Assembly (NCBI RefSeq): GCF_001889405.1
Contig: NZ_CP017921.1
Span: forward strand, 1,688,057 to 1,752,056
From: Methanohalophilus halophilus
Lineage (GTDB): Archaea > Halobacteriota > Methanosarcinia > Methanosarcinales > Methanosarcinaceae
DNA: 64,000 nt
Direction of reading: 5' to 3'
The notes under the pieces are model-generated. The model was not told where the DNA came from. It saw only the letters and a program-made list of their open reading frames with translations, and searched no databases. Positions within the stretch are counted from its first letter, which is position 1; every line of letters starts with the position of its first letter. Made by a program: the position numbers and the translations under genes. Positions 1 to 8,932 of the stretch are shown here, piece after piece.

Positions 1-217
1 TTACAAAAACATCCTCTGGTGTCTCCTCTGCTGGTGGTGATTGTTCATTGAATTGATCATTATCCATAGGGTTATGAGCAATGGAAAACCCATATACGAA
101 GGGCTTATTGTCATTACCTTCTCTCATCTTTTCAAAAACATACTGAAGAAGGTCTTCGATGTCTTCGAAAGAATTATTTTCGTCTCTATTGTTGTCATCT
201 TTTTTGCGATCATTCAT
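1..217 (-). CDS. hsp20: Hsp20/alpha-crystallin family small heat shock protein, N-terminal part
   Basis: The minus strand carries an open frame of 72 codons that starts at an ATG (215-217) behind a good ribosome site (GGGGAGGTAG) and runs off the window edge without a stop. The product begins with a very acidic, Asn-rich segment. It contains EDLLQYVFEKMREG followed by KPFVYGFSIAHNP, which matches the N-terminal arm of the archaeal Hsp20 proteins of Methanosarcinales that precedes the alpha-crystallin domain. The alpha-crystallin domain itself lies outside the window, so the call rests on the N-terminal arm only. Small heat shock proteins are cytoplasmic, ATP-independent holdases. A TATA box and a dyad lie directly upstream, consistent with a stress-controlled promoter. 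Confidence 0.62.
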   Translation of the reverse strand, partial: MNDRKKDDNNRDENNSFEDIEDLLQYVFEKMREGNDNKPFVYGFSIAHNPMDNDQFNEQSPPAEETPEDVFV

Positions 218-251
218 GTTCTCTACCTCCCCGGTTTAGTAAAAAAAAGAT

Positions 252-283
252 TGTTCGAACATATGCGAACATCGTATATAAAC
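252..283. promoter_or_regulatory. Divergent hsp20/msrA promoter with dyad
   Basis: A TATA-like block at 274-283 reads TTTATATACG towards hsp20 and GTATATAAAC towards msrA. An inverted repeat TGTTCG-N8-CGAACA (252-257 and 266-271) lies between this block and the expected hsp20 transcription start. A dyad overlapping the start region is a common position for an archaeal repressor operator. The identity of any regulator is unknown. Confidence 0.45.
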
Positions 284-348
284 TATTCCCTAGAAGCCAT
301 TGAATAATTATATCTGGCAGAAAACCAATGAGATTATGGGGATTATAA

Positions 349-843
349 ATGAGTTTGAAACCTATGGAAAAAGCGACATTTGCTGCCGGATGCTTCTGGG
401 GGATTGAGGCAGCATTCAGGGAAGTTGAAGGCGTTATTAGCACACGGGTTGGTTACACAGGAGGGAGTGTACCCAATCCCTCTTATAAGGAAGTTTGTAC
501 CGGACGTACAGGCCACGCTGAAGCTGTTGAGATTACTTATGATCCACAAATTGTAAGTTATGAACAAATGCTGGATATTTTCTGGAATATTCATGATCCT
601 ACAACATCTAATCGACAGGGGCCGGATGTTGGAACACAATATCGCTCTGCTATATTTTATCATGACAAAAAACAAAAAGAAATTGCTCTGAGTTGCCTTC
701 ATAAGCTACAGCAATCAGGCAAATTCAAGGCTATAGTTACAGAAATTGAGCCCGCTTCTGAATTTTATCCTGCAGAAGATTATCATCAGCAATATTTCGA
801 AAAAATGGGGATATGTAGTTCCGGAAAATGTGGCTGGAAATAA
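349..843 (+). CDS. msrA: Peptide-methionine (S)-S-oxide reductase
   Basis: The 164-residue protein has the MsrA active-site motif GCFWG near residue 14, with the catalytic Cys, followed by the family segments TRVGYTGG and [12 protein letters not shown]. Later segments [18 protein letters not shown] and AEDYHQQYF are also diagnostic. The length is normal for a one-domain MsrA. It reduces methionine-S-sulfoxide in oxidised proteins using thioredoxin-type donors. The C-terminus has two further Cys (CSSGKC) that could act as resolving cysteines. No msrB is adjacent. The next gene begins two bases after this stop, so the two are probably co-transcribed. Confidence 0.96.
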   Translation: MSLKPMEKATFAAGCFWGIEAAFREVEGVISTRVGYTGGSVPNPSYKEVCTGRTGHAEAVEITYDPQIVSYEQMLDIFWNIHDPTTSNRQGPDVGTQYRSAIFYHDKKQKEIALSCLHKLQQSGKFKAIVTEIEPASEFYPAEDYHQQYFEKMGICSSGKCGWK

Positions 844-845
844 GT

Positions 846-1361
846 ATGATCTGCGACCATTTAAACAATGGGCAAGAATTAACTACCAATCTCAAGAAGA
901 AGGCAAACCGGTTTACTCCTTCAGATTTTATGAAAATAAGATCTCTGATGTTGCAAAGTACTGAAAACCTCCCTTCAAAATACAGACAGATATATGGTGA
1001 GGATTTATTCAGGCATCTTTATGAAACCATAGAGGAGATTAAAAGATACAACGCAACCACTCTACTCTTAACTTTTGATAGGAAGGATTGCCTGGATCTA
1101 ATTCAGCGTATCGATTTAATGCAGGAAGAGGATAATGAAAAAAACAGGTTGTTCACAGATCTGGCCAAATTGACTTCAATATACCTCATATTTGTTGCAG
1201 GCAAGCCCCTCCATCCTTTAAATATGGAATTCCCTGGAGGTAGCAAAATTGCAAAAAAGGACAATGTGTATTATTGTCCCGCGAAAAACAAACAGAAAGA
1301 TGTGGAGATTGCATTATGCAAGTTTTGCATATGCAGGGATATGGATGAAATGGGGGAGTGA
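846..1361 (+). CDS. DUF2115 (UPF0305) family protein
   Basis: This is a conserved methanogen protein of unknown function. The ATG at 846 lies two bases after the msrA stop. The frame is open further upstream inside msrA, so an earlier start at 828 is possible but less likely. The C-terminal third has a cysteine-rich pattern YYCPAKNKQKDV...CKFCIC preceded by HPLNMEFPGGSKI, which is the typical conserved end of UPF0305 proteins and suggests bound metal. The N-terminal part is helical and charged. Co-transcription with msrA would fit an oxidative stress link, but that is inference. Confidence 0.78.
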   Translation: MICDHLNNGQELTTNLKKKANRFTPSDFMKIRSLMLQSTENLPSKYRQIYGEDLFRHLYETIEEIKRYNATTLLLTFDRKDCLDLIQRIDLMQEEDNEKNRLFTDLAKLTSIYLIFVAGKPLHPLNMEFPGGSKIAKKDNVYYCPAKNKQKDVEIALCKFCICRDMDEMGE

Positions 1362-1368
1362 AAATCAC

Positions 1369-1548
1369 TCAGATATTTGCTTCATCAACAAGCCTTTTGA
1401 AAAAAGCATCAGAAGCTCCCTGTCCATCCAGTGGTCCACAAAACTTGATTAATTCCCAACCTTCGTTTCCCATTTCATTTAATTCGTCTTTTGTTTTACT
1501 CCAGTCATCAGTTCTTATTGGTTTTATATCATATTCCCAGCAAGGCAT
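1369..1548 (-). CDS. Small DUF4177-like protein, 59 aa
   Basis: A minus-strand frame from ATG (1546-1548) to TGA (1369-1371) encodes 59 residues starting MPCWEYDIKPIR and containing ELNEMGNEGWELIKF. This is the pattern of small DUF4177 proteins (a W-E-Y start and an LN.LG.EGWELV core). A good ribosome site (AGGTGG) lies 6-10 bases upstream, and a TATA-like TTATATATG at about 1594-1602 lies at a suitable distance. The overlapping plus-strand frame at 1358-1555 has no such support. Function is unknown. The gene converges on the DUF2115 gene. Confidence 0.72.
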   Translation of the reverse strand: MPCWEYDIKPIRTDDWSKTKDELNEMGNEGWELIKFCGPLDGQGASDAFFKRLVDEANI

Positions 1549-1880
1549 GTATTAACCACCTTTTTATTGTGTAGCTAAAAGTTGCAACTGCATCATATAT
1601 AACACTTATTAAAAATTGTTTTTTATGACTGTACAAGTAAACTTTATTCCAGTCGCGCAATATCTAATAGTATTACTTTTGGAAATTAAACGTTTTTGAT
1701 TATTAAGTTCTTTTAGTTTTGCATTCTATTCAATATAAATATTATTTTATTTTTAGTTTCTTTGGATTTATGAATTTATTATTTCGCTATGTAACTTGAA
1801 ACATTATTGGATATTGATGCATTATTAAATATGATGAAATCGTAGTTCCACCGTATTCTACATATCGAGGAGAACTTATT
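1549..1880. other. AT-rich divergent intergenic region
   Basis: This stretch has no credible gene. It holds the minus-strand TATA-like element of the DUF4177-like gene near 1594-1602 and a plus-strand AATATAAATA near 1731-1741 that could serve the ACT-domain gene at 1881. No clear hairpin or repeat was seen. Confidence 0.5.
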
Positions 1881-2159
1881 ATGACATCCACACGTTTTGT
1901 TATCACTGTAATTGGAATAGATAAAGTCGGGATAGTAGCACATATAACAAATGTATTGGCCCAATTCGAGGTGAACATTGTGGACATAAGCCAGACTATA
2001 ATGGAAGATCTGTTCACCATGATAATGCTGACAGAGTCAAAAGAAAAGGGATTTGACCTTGATGCGTTCCAGAATGCAATAAATGCTGCTGGAGATGAAC
2101 TTGGTGTTGAGATCCAGGTACAGAAAGACGATGTATTCCGTTTCATGCACCGTATATGA
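1881..2159 (+). CDS. ACT domain protein, UPF0237 family
   Basis: The 92-residue protein is a single ACT domain: FVITVIGIDKVGIVAHITNV at the start, then VNIVDISQTIMEDLFTMIML. The family (UPF0237) is widespread in archaea and bacteria, and its members usually sit next to a UPF0210/DUF711 gene, as here. ACT domains bind small molecules, often amino acids. The start is set by a GGAGAAC site. The next gene starts 22 bases downstream, so they form a two-gene operon. The ligand is unknown. Confidence 0.93.
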   Translation: MTSTRFVITVIGIDKVGIVAHITNVLAQFEVNIVDISQTIMEDLFTMIMLTESKEKGFDLDAFQNAINAAGDELGVEIQVQKDDVFRFMHRI

Positions 2160-2181
2160 ATTCCCAAAAGAGGTGATATAA

Positions 2182-3543
2182 ATGTTCATTCATCCTGAAG
2201 AAATAATGGAAACCATTCAGATGATTTCCAGCATGAACCTTGACATACGAACTGTCACAATGGGAATCAATCTGCGAGATTGTGCTCATCCTGATATTGA
2301 GACTTTTAATGACAACATTCATGAAAAAATGACACGTTGCGCCAGCAAACTGGTTGATGTTGCAGACGAAGTCGAACAAATGTATGGCATACCCATAATC
2401 AATAAACGTATATCTGTTACACCAATTGCCACAATTGCAGAAACTTTCACACAGGAAGAGATAGTTTCCATTGCAAGGACTCTTGACAGGGCAGCCAATG
2501 AGATTGGAGTTGATTTCATAGGTGGTTTCACCGCTCTTGTCCATAAAGGGATGACAGATGGTGACAGACGGCTTATTAATGCAATCCCTGAGGCTCTTGC
2601 AGTTACGGAAAAGGTTTGTTCTTCTGTTAATGTGGCAACTACGAAAGCCGGCATAAACATGAATGCTGTGAATCTTATGGGAAAAGTGATTAAAGAAACT
2701 GCAGACCTTACCAGGGACAGGGAAGGTATTGGCTGTGCTAAACTCGTAGTTTTTGCAAACGCCCCGGAAGATAATCCTTTTATGGCTGGTGCTTTTCACG
2801 GAGTAGGTGAGGCTGATTGCGTCATAAACGTGGGCGTAAGTGGCCCCGGTGTTGTGAATTCTGCTATAAGGGACCTGGATAATCCTGACCTTGGAGAAAT
2901 CGCTGAGTGTATAAAGAAAACGGCCTTTAAAATCACAAGAATGGGAGAGATGACCGGCAGGGAAGTATCCAGGAGACTCGAAGCTGACTTTGGGGTCGTG
3001 GACCTCTCACTTGCACCCACACCTGAAGTTGGTGATAGTGTAGCAGCTATCCTTGAGGCAATGGGACTGGAAAGTTGTGGCACCCACGGAACCACAGCAG
3101 CTCTTGCATTGTTGAATGATGCGGTAAAGAAAGGCGGTGCAATGGCATCATCTTCTGTAGGCGGACTAAGTGGGGCTTTTATACCTGTAAGTGAAGATGC
3201 AGGAATGATAGAGGCTGTGAAACGTGGTTCACTGAAACTGGATAAGCTCGAAGCAATGACATCTGTATGTTCGGTGGGATTGGATATGATTGCAGTTCCC
3301 GGTGACACTTCATCCTATACGATTTCGGCAATTATGGCCGATGAAATGGCTATAGGAATGATAAACAGGAAAACAACAGCAGTGCGCATCATTCCTGCAC
3401 CGGGCAAAAAAACGGGAGATATGGTTGAGTACGGAGGATTGCTTGGAAGCTGTCCTGTCATGCCTGTCCATAAATTCAGTTCGGAAGAGTTTGTTAAAAA
3501 AGCAGGGCGCATACCGGCGCCAATACAGGCACTCACAAACTGA
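2182..3543 (+). CDS. UPF0210/DUF711 (PFL-like) family protein
   Basis: A 453-residue protein of the DUF711/UPF0210 family, full length. Recognisable segments include [23 protein letters not shown] at the N-terminus, [18 protein letters not shown] in the middle and [26 protein letters not shown] near the C-terminus. The fold is related to glycyl-radical (PFL) barrels but lacks a clear C-terminal glycyl radical loop. No reaction is established. Start ATG at 2182 follows GAGGTGAT. It is co-directional and close to the ACT-domain gene, a pairing known from many genomes. Its 3' end overlaps the convergent kinase gene by 11 bases. Confidence 0.92.
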   Translation: MFIHPEEIMETIQMISSMNLDIRTVTMGINLRDCAHPDIETFNDNIHEKMTRCASKLVDVADEVEQMYGIPIINKRISVTPIATIAETFTQEEIVSIARTLDRAANEIGVDFIGGFTALVHKGMTDGDRRLINAIPEALAVTEKVCSSVNVATTKAGINMNAVNLMGKVIKETADLTRDREGIGCAKLVVFANAPEDNPFMAGAFHGVGEADCVINVGVSGPGVVNSAIRDLDNPDLGEIAECIKKTAFKITRMGEMTGREVSRRLEADFGVVDLSLAPTPEVGDSVAAILEAMGLESCGTHGTTAALALLNDAVKKGGAMASSSVGGLSGAFIPVSEDAGMIEAVKRGSLKLDKLEAMTSVCSVGLDMIAVPGDTSSYTISAIMADEMAIGMINRKTTAVRIIPAPGKKTGDMVEYGGLLGSCPVMPVHKFSSEEFVKKAGRIPAPIQALTN

Positions 3544-4066
3544 AAGTGTCAAAAGTGGAATTATAGAGTTCTTTACTCTTTTCCACAATATCATCTACAA
3601 CTTTCTTTTTGTTTGCCATTCCGTTAATGTCAACAACAATATCTGCATATTTCCGGTACAATTGCCACCTTTCCAGATACAATTTCTTAATTCCTTTTTC
3701 CCGGAAACCCACGAGCCCTCTTTTCCAGGGATGGGATATCCTTTTTCTTATATTTGGAAAGGTATCATCAAGGAGTATGATTAAAGATTTTTCAGAAAGG
3801 ATTTCCATTGCAGCTTCTGAGTAGATTGCACTACCGCCTGTAGAAATCACCATTTTATCCCTTAAATCCAAATCCAGTATGGCATCCTCTTCAACTTTGA
3901 TAAAAGCTGAATCTCCCTTTTCGTCAAGATAATCCTGTAATGGTCCACCTATTCTTTGCATGATAAGGTCATCCACATCAACAAAGCTATAGCCTAAATG
4001 GGTGGCAAGAAGCTTACCAATAGTGCTTTTTCCGACACCGGCCATTCCAATTAGGGTAATGATCAT
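3533..4066 (-). CDS. P-loop shikimate-kinase-like protein (AroK fold)
   Basis: About 177 residues with Walker [10 protein letters not shown] at the N-terminus, VDVDDLI at the position of the shikimate-binding Asp motif, and STGGSAI at the place of the AroK GGG motif. The segment [13 protein letters not shown] lies where the AroK lid arginine falls. The ATG at 4066 is preferred over the upstream GTG (4075) because AAGTGAT lies just before it. Most archaea use a GHMP-type shikimate kinase, so this bacterial-type fold may phosphorylate shikimate or another small alcohol. No other aromatic-pathway gene is adjacent (pheA lies 20 kb away). Confidence 0.72.
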   Translation of the reverse strand: MIITLIGMAGVGKSTIGKLLATHLGYSFVDVDDLIMQRIGGPLQDYLDEKGDSAFIKVEEDAILDLDLRDKMVISTGGSAIYSEAAMEILSEKSLIILLDDTFPNIRKRISHPWKRGLVGFREKGIKKLYLERWQLYRKYADIVVDINGMANKKKVVDDIVEKSKELYNSTFDTFSL

Positions 4067-4210
4067 AAATATCACTTGGTTTTATTAGGGGATAAATGCA
4101 ATGTTTGCAAATTAATGAAGATTTACTAATTAAAAATTTTAATTCATCGGTTAGGTATATACGTTAGAGTGTCATAATTATTTTCGGGTCTATTCTAGGG
4201 AGGTTTCAAT

Positions 4211-4432
4211 ATGAGTGAACTGAGCAAAGAGACTATAGTTTCGGAAATGATGGAAACAAATGAAAAAAACCCGGTGGGTCATGCTTTAAAGATGTTGACA
4301 GACTTCAGTGTGGAAACAAAGAGAGGAACCGTAAACGGCAAAGCGGGAGATTATATCGTCAAACGTAATAACGGGACAGTTTCTGTACTCAAATCATCGA
4401 TGTTCTTCCGAAAATACCGAGTCCTGCGTTGA
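4211..4432 (+). CDS. Small conserved hypothetical protein, 73 aa
   Basis: The start is well supported by GGGAGGT eight bases upstream and a TATA-like GGTATATACG near 4153-4162. The product is basic towards its C-terminus (KSSMFFRKYRVLR) and contains KAGDYIVKRNNGTVSVLKS, a short beta-rich segment. No transmembrane segment or metal site is visible. It is not recognised as a named family. It stands alone, divergent from the kinase-like gene. Confidence 0.6.
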   Translation: MSELSKETIVSEMMETNEKNPVGHALKMLTDFSVETKRGTVNGKAGDYIVKRNNGTVSVLKSSMFFRKYRVLR

Positions 4433-4592
4433 CAAAGGGCTTATTAATCTAACTTTTTTCGAACTCATTCTGGCCATTTTGGATATTCATTTTCCTGAGG
4501 ATTTCTATTTGTTATAATATTTTCAGATAGCAATAACAACTGTTATTAATGCACTCCTCCATTGTGCAGTCAGTTCAACAGGCGGTAGATGG

Positions 4593-5732
4593 ATGGAAAA
4601 AGGCAGATTACTTGTTTATTTATCTATATTTACTATAATGGGATTGTCCAATGCAGTGATACCTATTCTTCCTGAACTTGCAGGACTTGGACCTGGAAAT
4701 CATTCAGTCGAATTGTCAAGTTTTCTTTTTTCTGCCTATTTTATAGGAGCTTTGCTTACGATGCTGCCCTTTGGAATACTGGCAGAAAGATATGGCTTTA
4801 TGAGATTTGTGACAATCAGCCTGTTATTGACATTTTTTTCAGGAGCTATAATGCTTTTTACCAATGAAATTCACCTGCTCATTCTTGCAAGATTAATGGA
4901 AGGTGCCGCATGTGGTGCATTTTTCCCAGCAGCATTTTCTTATCTTGGTTCATTCAGCAAGAGAAAACAGTATATGGGAGAATTTAATTTTCTATTAAAT
5001 GCAGGACTTGCCGGCGGTGTTGCTTTAAGTGGTCTTTTGGCTACCATGGGTTTAAAGTATGGTATAATGGCTTTTACAGTTATATCTTTCTTGACCCTTA
5101 TTGCAGGGTTGGGATACCTGTACAAAAATGGCCGGGATAAAGAAAAATTGCAGTCTCCAATTATTGCTGAAATCCGGCAAAAGATCTCCACAACTTCAGG
5201 ATTTCTGGTAGACAAATCTTATACGGGTATATGGATAATAGTTTTTGTACTGATAGGTACCAATGGTGTATTACTTGCTTTGTATCCTGATTACAGTACA
5301 GGCATGCTTTCTAAAGCCGAACTGGGAATGGCCATTGCAGTAAGCTATATCAGCACAATGATATCTTCCATTTGGGTATCACATACATCCATGAAATCAA
5401 AACAAATGATCAATATGGGCATTGTGGTAGCAGCTTCAGGAACCCTGGCTACCATATGGTTGCCTTTTGTAGGATTTGCATTGGTGGGATCTGGTTCAGG
5501 ACTCGCGATGGTTGGATTACCCACGCTGCTGGCATCAATGAGTAAGAACAAGGGGATCACAATGGGCCTTTACAGCACATATACCTATGGAGGTCTTGCA
5601 ATCATGCCTATATTTGCAGGAGCCCTCTCGGGAATTATGGGATTGGAAATAATCTTTGCTATTTTTGCAATTCTCCTTTTCCTGACTCTTTTTGTTAATT
5701 ATAAAATAAGACCAAATAAAAACGGGAGATAA
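4593..5732 (+). CDS. MFS transporter
   Basis: A 379-residue integral membrane protein with about 12 hydrophobic segments and the major facilitator inter-helix motif after helix 2 (GILAERYGFMRF, the D/E-R-x-G-R/F type). Helix 4 has ARLMEGAACGAFFPAAFSYL, a usual MFS motif. It is on the short side for the family, but both halves are present, separated by a loop near residues 175-205. The substrate cannot be told. It is likely a drug or metabolite exporter. A palindrome that may end transcription follows the stop. Confidence 0.88.
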   Translation: MEKGRLLVYLSIFTIMGLSNAVIPILPELAGLGPGNHSVELSSFLFSAYFIGALLTMLPFGILAERYGFMRFVTISLLLTFFSGAIMLFTNEIHLLILARLMEGAACGAFFPAAFSYLGSFSKRKQYMGEFNFLLNAGLAGGVALSGLLATMGLKYGIMAFTVISFLTLIAGLGYLYKNGRDKEKLQSPIIAEIRQKISTTSGFLVDKSYTGIWIIVFVLIGTNGVLLALYPDYSTGMLSKAELGMAIAVSYISTMISSIWVSHTSMKSKQMINMGIVVAASGTLATIWLPFVGFALVGSGSGLAMVGLPTLLASMSKNKGITMGLYSTYTYGGLAIMPIFAGALSGIMGLEIIFAIFAILLFLTLFVNYKIRPNKNGR

Positions 5733-5740
5733 ATTTACAT

Positions 5741-5763
5741 GCCTGAGAATCGATTCTCCAGGC
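5741..5763 (+). terminator. Palindrome after the MFS gene
   Basis: A near-perfect palindrome built on GAGAATCGATTCTC, flanked by GCCT and AGGC arms, lies 8 bases after the MFS stop. It could form a strong hairpin and act as a terminator. It also sits at the point where the following ATPase fragment loses its upstream homology, so it may mark the break. Confidence 0.4.
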
Positions 5764-6081
5764 GCACTTTATTCTTTGATGGACACAGAACCAACCAAAC
5801 TCAGAAAACAATGGTTTCATCTTTTCGAACCCCTGAGAAGAGAAAATATAACAACATTCTTTGTATTTGAAACATATGATATCATTGGCCAGACCCTACA
5901 GTCAAGTGGCATGGAAGGTTATCTGCCAGATGGCATTATAGATACGATGATAAAAACAAAGGATGACTCGTCCCAGAGATATATAAAGGTAAAGAAAATG
6001 AGAGCGATGTCTCACATGGACTCCTACATCCTTACTGTTTCAGGGAATGGTATTGAAAGCTACAAGGAGACGTCATTCTAA
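5743..6081 (+). pseudogene. C-terminal remnant of a KaiC/RecA-like ATPase
   Basis: The frame encodes about 110 residues, LRIDSPGALYSLMDTEPTKL followed by FHLFEPLRRENITTF, a GYLPDGII segment and a KMRAMSHMDSYI C-terminus. This order matches the second half of an archaeal KaiC-family (RecA superfamily) domain, from a degraded Walker B (RIDSPGALYSL against the usual VVIDS) to the end. Walker A and the entire N-terminal half are missing, and no ribosome site precedes the first in-frame ATG (5779). It follows the MFS gene within 45 bases. The simplest reading is a decayed gene. A short translated product cannot be excluded. Confidence 0.68.
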
Positions 6082-6083
6082 AA

Positions 6084-8009
6084 TTAAAGTGGGGATGTAC
6101 CTATTCCCATAATTGTCAATTGTGTTTCCATGGGGGGATGTTTCCACCCTTCAGGAATTACTTTCTTTTCCTTTATATTGAAAGATATCTGATCTTTTTT
6201 GATACCACAACTTTTCATATATTCAAATAGTACATTTTTGCCGTTATCTATGGAATAATCATAGGCTTGCGTGTAAGTTTGGAAACTCTTTCTTCCATTT
6301 TGGGAAAAAACAAGGAAATCCTGATCTGGTTCGGATAAAGATGCAGGCCTTATAAGGTACTCAAGTCTTTTTATTCCTTTACCATATAGAGCCCCAATTG
6401 CGTTTCCCACATCTGCATGTTGCGGGAGAATGATGTCAGCGTCCACAATTTTTCCAAGTGATTTTACATATGGGGCTACAGGGCCACCAATAAGGACTAC
6501 AGGTAATTTCACCTTAAAAGTAGCAGGGTAATTACCAGTTAGGGTCTCCATTATACTCTCTTTTTCGATATTTGGAAGAGCGAAACATATCAGGTCATAT
6601 GCCATATTGAGAGCAAATTTTTCTTTCAGTGTTTCACATATTTCAAATTTACTGCTAAAAGCAAATCTTGCAAAAATGTCAGCCCCGATTGATGCGGCTT
6701 CCACATCCCATTGTTCATAATCTCCCAATACATGTAATACATCTGTCGGAGTGAAACCTATAACCCTTATGAATCGTTTGCTTATAAGTAAGTCTAGCAT
6801 ATTTGATGAAATGTGGCTCCTGGTGAGGGATGTAAGTTCCCTGTAAGACATCGGTTCACTGCCAAGCACGTCAAGTATTCTTCTTTCGGAGTCTGTTAAT
6901 TCATGTTTGCCAGAGCTGTTTTTAACGAAAAATCTGGCTGGTTGGATATTTTCATCAAAGAGATCCCTTTGTGGATTAGAAGCGTTTTTTAATTTTGATA
7001 TGAATCCCGGGTACATTTGTGCTGCAAGACAGAGAGGGATTACACGTCGGGGTCCTATAAACAGTCCTCCTTTACGCGTCCAGATTCCACTATCTCCCCC
7101 CATTGCAGAGGTTTCCATATGAATTGCACGTACTCTGGTTTTCCATCCTCCTACAATTCCGCCGGATTCACTTAGTTCAGGTACTCCATTTGAAATGGAT
7201 GAAATATCGGTACTTGTGCCCCCCACATCAATTGTGACACAGGTATGCCTCCCACTTAAATGAGAAGCTCCGATAAGACTTGCAGCAGGTCCTGAAAATA
7301 CGGTTTCTATAGGTTTTTTGAGTGCATCCTCGATACCTGTTACAGAACCATCACATTTAAGCATCAGGAGCCTGGCACTTATCCCTCTTCTTCTGATGTC
7401 TTTGATTATAGTTTCAATAAATTGCTTTATTACAGGAATAAGCCGTGCATTGAGTGTAGCTGTTACAGCTCTTTCATAAGCTCCTATATCCTGAGAGAGT
7501 TCATGACCACAAACAACTGGCATATCAACAATTGTTTGAATCAATTCTCGTGTTTTTATTTCGTGATCCGGATTACGGATGCTGAAATGAGATGAAATTG
7601 CAAATGCAGATACTTTATCCCTCACATCCTTGACAAAGGACTCAATGGGACTAATATCAAGTTCTTGCATTTCCAGGCCTTTGTGATCATGGCCACCTTT
7701 TGCATGAAATATATGCTGGGAAGGAAAACCTTCGCTTTCGCTTCCGTGTTCCCCAATCAGTATAAGTGCTACGGGATATCCGGTATTTTCAAGGACCGTG
7801 TTTGTGGCAAGGGTTGTAGAGACAGAAACGACTGCAATATCTTCAAGATATTGAAAATCAAGTCCATCAATTGAATTTTCGATGCCTTCAAGTAAATCCG
7901 GATATGTTGTAAGTGCTTTGTTTGAACTGACTACTTTTCCTGAATTGTTTTCAATGATGGCTACATCAGTATAAGTTCCACCGGCATCTATGCCCAGACT
8001 ATATTTCAT
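6084..8009 (-). CDS. Hydantoinase/oxoprolinase (HyuA) family protein
   Basis: A 641-residue protein with the N-terminal ASKHA-type motif SLGIDAGGTYTDVAII and a second phosphate motif TIDVGGTSTDISSI near residue 260, which define the hydantoinase A/oxoprolinase family. The conserved GFTPTDVLHVLGDY segment follows a winged-helix-like stretch (ERRILDVLGSEPMSYRELT). The family hydrolyses cyclic imides or lactams with ATP, but archaeal single-subunit members have no established substrate, and no HyuB partner is present. Its ATG overlaps the stop of the CDF-like gene (ATGA), so translation is coupled. It ends two bases from the convergent KaiC remnant. Confidence 0.85.
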   Translation of the reverse strand: MKYSLGIDAGGTYTDVAIIENNSGKVVSSNKALTTYPDLLEGIENSIDGLDFQYLEDIAVVSVSTTLATNTVLENTGYPVALILIGEHGSESEGFPSQHIFHAKGGHDHKGLEMQELDISPIESFVKDVRDKVSAFAISSHFSIRNPDHEIKTRELIQTIVDMPVVCGHELSQDIGAYERAVTATLNARLIPVIKQFIETIIKDIRRRGISARLLMLKCDGSVTGIEDALKKPIETVFSGPAASLIGASHLSGRHTCVTIDVGGTSTDISSISNGVPELSESGGIVGGWKTRVRAIHMETSAMGGDSGIWTRKGGLFIGPRRVIPLCLAAQMYPGFISKLKNASNPQRDLFDENIQPARFFVKNSSGKHELTDSERRILDVLGSEPMSYRELTSLTRSHISSNMLDLLISKRFIRVIGFTPTDVLHVLGDYEQWDVEAASIGADIFARFAFSSKFEICETLKEKFALNMAYDLICFALPNIEKESIMETLTGNYPATFKVKLPVVLIGGPVAPYVKSLGKIVDADIILPQHADVGNAIGALYGKGIKRLEYLIRPASLSEPDQDFLVFSQNGRKSFQTYTQAYDYSIDNGKNVLFEYMKSCGIKKDQISFNIKEKKVIPEGWKHPPMETQLTIMGIGTSPL

Positions 8010-8890
8010 ATAAAGTCCCCCTTCTTTTTTATAGGTTCAATATGAACAGTAACATCCCTGACTGATGAATAACTTGCTTTTAAGGATGATTCTATTTGTT
8101 CAACAATTGGTTTGGTCTGAATGATTTTTATCTTTGGATCCATACATACATGTAGGTCAACATAAAGGTCGGAATCAGTTCCATGTGCCCTCACATTGTG
8201 ACATTCACTGGCCCCGTCTATTGAGTTTACAAGATTGCAGATTTGCTTTTCATCCAGGCTAGATGTATCACTCAAAAAACTGCTGCTTTCCCAAATTACA
8301 GAAAGGGTTTCTTTTACCAAAAATGAAAAGAAAAAGATTGAAAGGACAATATCCAGGAAAAAATATCCATATTCAATACCTACCAATCCTATTAATGTAA
8401 TTATGGTTAAAGCCACTTCTTTTTTCATATTGTTAGAATGATTATATTTTTTTTCTTCCTGCAAGGGGAATTGAACCTTTTTCATGGAATGAATTAACAG
8501 AAGATAAAATGTGACAGAAAGCAGGACTATAATGTATCCGGACATATCAATAAACGGGACTTTCTGATAACTATATTTGCCTATAAGTGCATGGCTTATT
8601 AAAAGTAAGGAAATTATTCCAATTCCAAGAGCTACCAAAAACTGACCCATTTTTACATATTTAGAATAACCATAAGGATGCAGGGAATTGGGTGAAAGGG
8701 AAGTAACATAGAAATTGCCGGCAATAAACACGATTGAAAATCCTCTCAATAGTGAATAATATCCACTGGTTTCGAGGTAGATTATATCATAAAAATATCC
8801 ATACAATATCTTTGGTATGGAGATAAAAAAAATCAGGAAAACAAACATGAAAAAATATTTTTCCAACAATGTTTTCCTGCACATTTCCAT
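8006..8890 (-). CDS. CDF-like (cation efflux) membrane protein, probably altered metal site
   Basis: A 294-residue protein with about six hydrophobic segments and a C-terminal cytoplasmic ferredoxin-like domain (residues 210-290: LVNSIDGASECHNVRAHGTD, DLYVDLHVCMDP, SVRDVTVHIEP) that matches the ZT-dimer domain of cation diffusion facilitators. HPYGYSKYVKMGQF equals the CDF HPFGHGRAEYLG loop. However, the TM2 signature expected as HSxxD/DSxxD reads YYSLLRG, and no HxxxD motif is found in TM5. The fold is CDF but the usual zinc-transport residues are not visible, so another substrate or a non-transport role is possible. It is coupled to the HyuA-like gene downstream. Confidence 0.72.
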   Translation of the reverse strand: MEMCRKTLLEKYFFMFVFLIFFISIPKILYGYFYDIIYLETSGYYSLLRGFSIVFIAGNFYVTSLSPNSLHPYGYSKYVKMGQFLVALGIGIISLLLISHALIGKYSYQKVPFIDMSGYIIVLLSVTFYLLLIHSMKKVQFPLQEEKKYNHSNNMKKEVALTIITLIGLVGIEYGYFFLDIVLSIFFFSFLVKETLSVIWESSSFLSDTSSLDEKQICNLVNSIDGASECHNVRAHGTDSDLYVDLHVCMDPKIKIIQTKPIVEQIESSLKASYSSVRDVTVHIEPIKKKGDFI

Positions 8891-8932
8891 TCCTCCAAAA
8901 TAAATGACATAAATATATCCCTATATTTTGTT

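Noticed and set aside
41-307. 88-codon plus-strand ORF
   Set aside because: It is antisense to the hsp20 start, and its hydrophobic content comes from the complement of an acidic/Asn-rich region.
828-845. Earlier start of the DUF2115 protein inside msrA
   Set aside because: The overlap adds only six residues with no ribosome site improvement, so the ATG at 846 is preferred.
746-964. 72-codon ORF across the msrA end
   Set aside because: Frame-shifted overlap with msrA and the DUF2115 gene, no homology signal.
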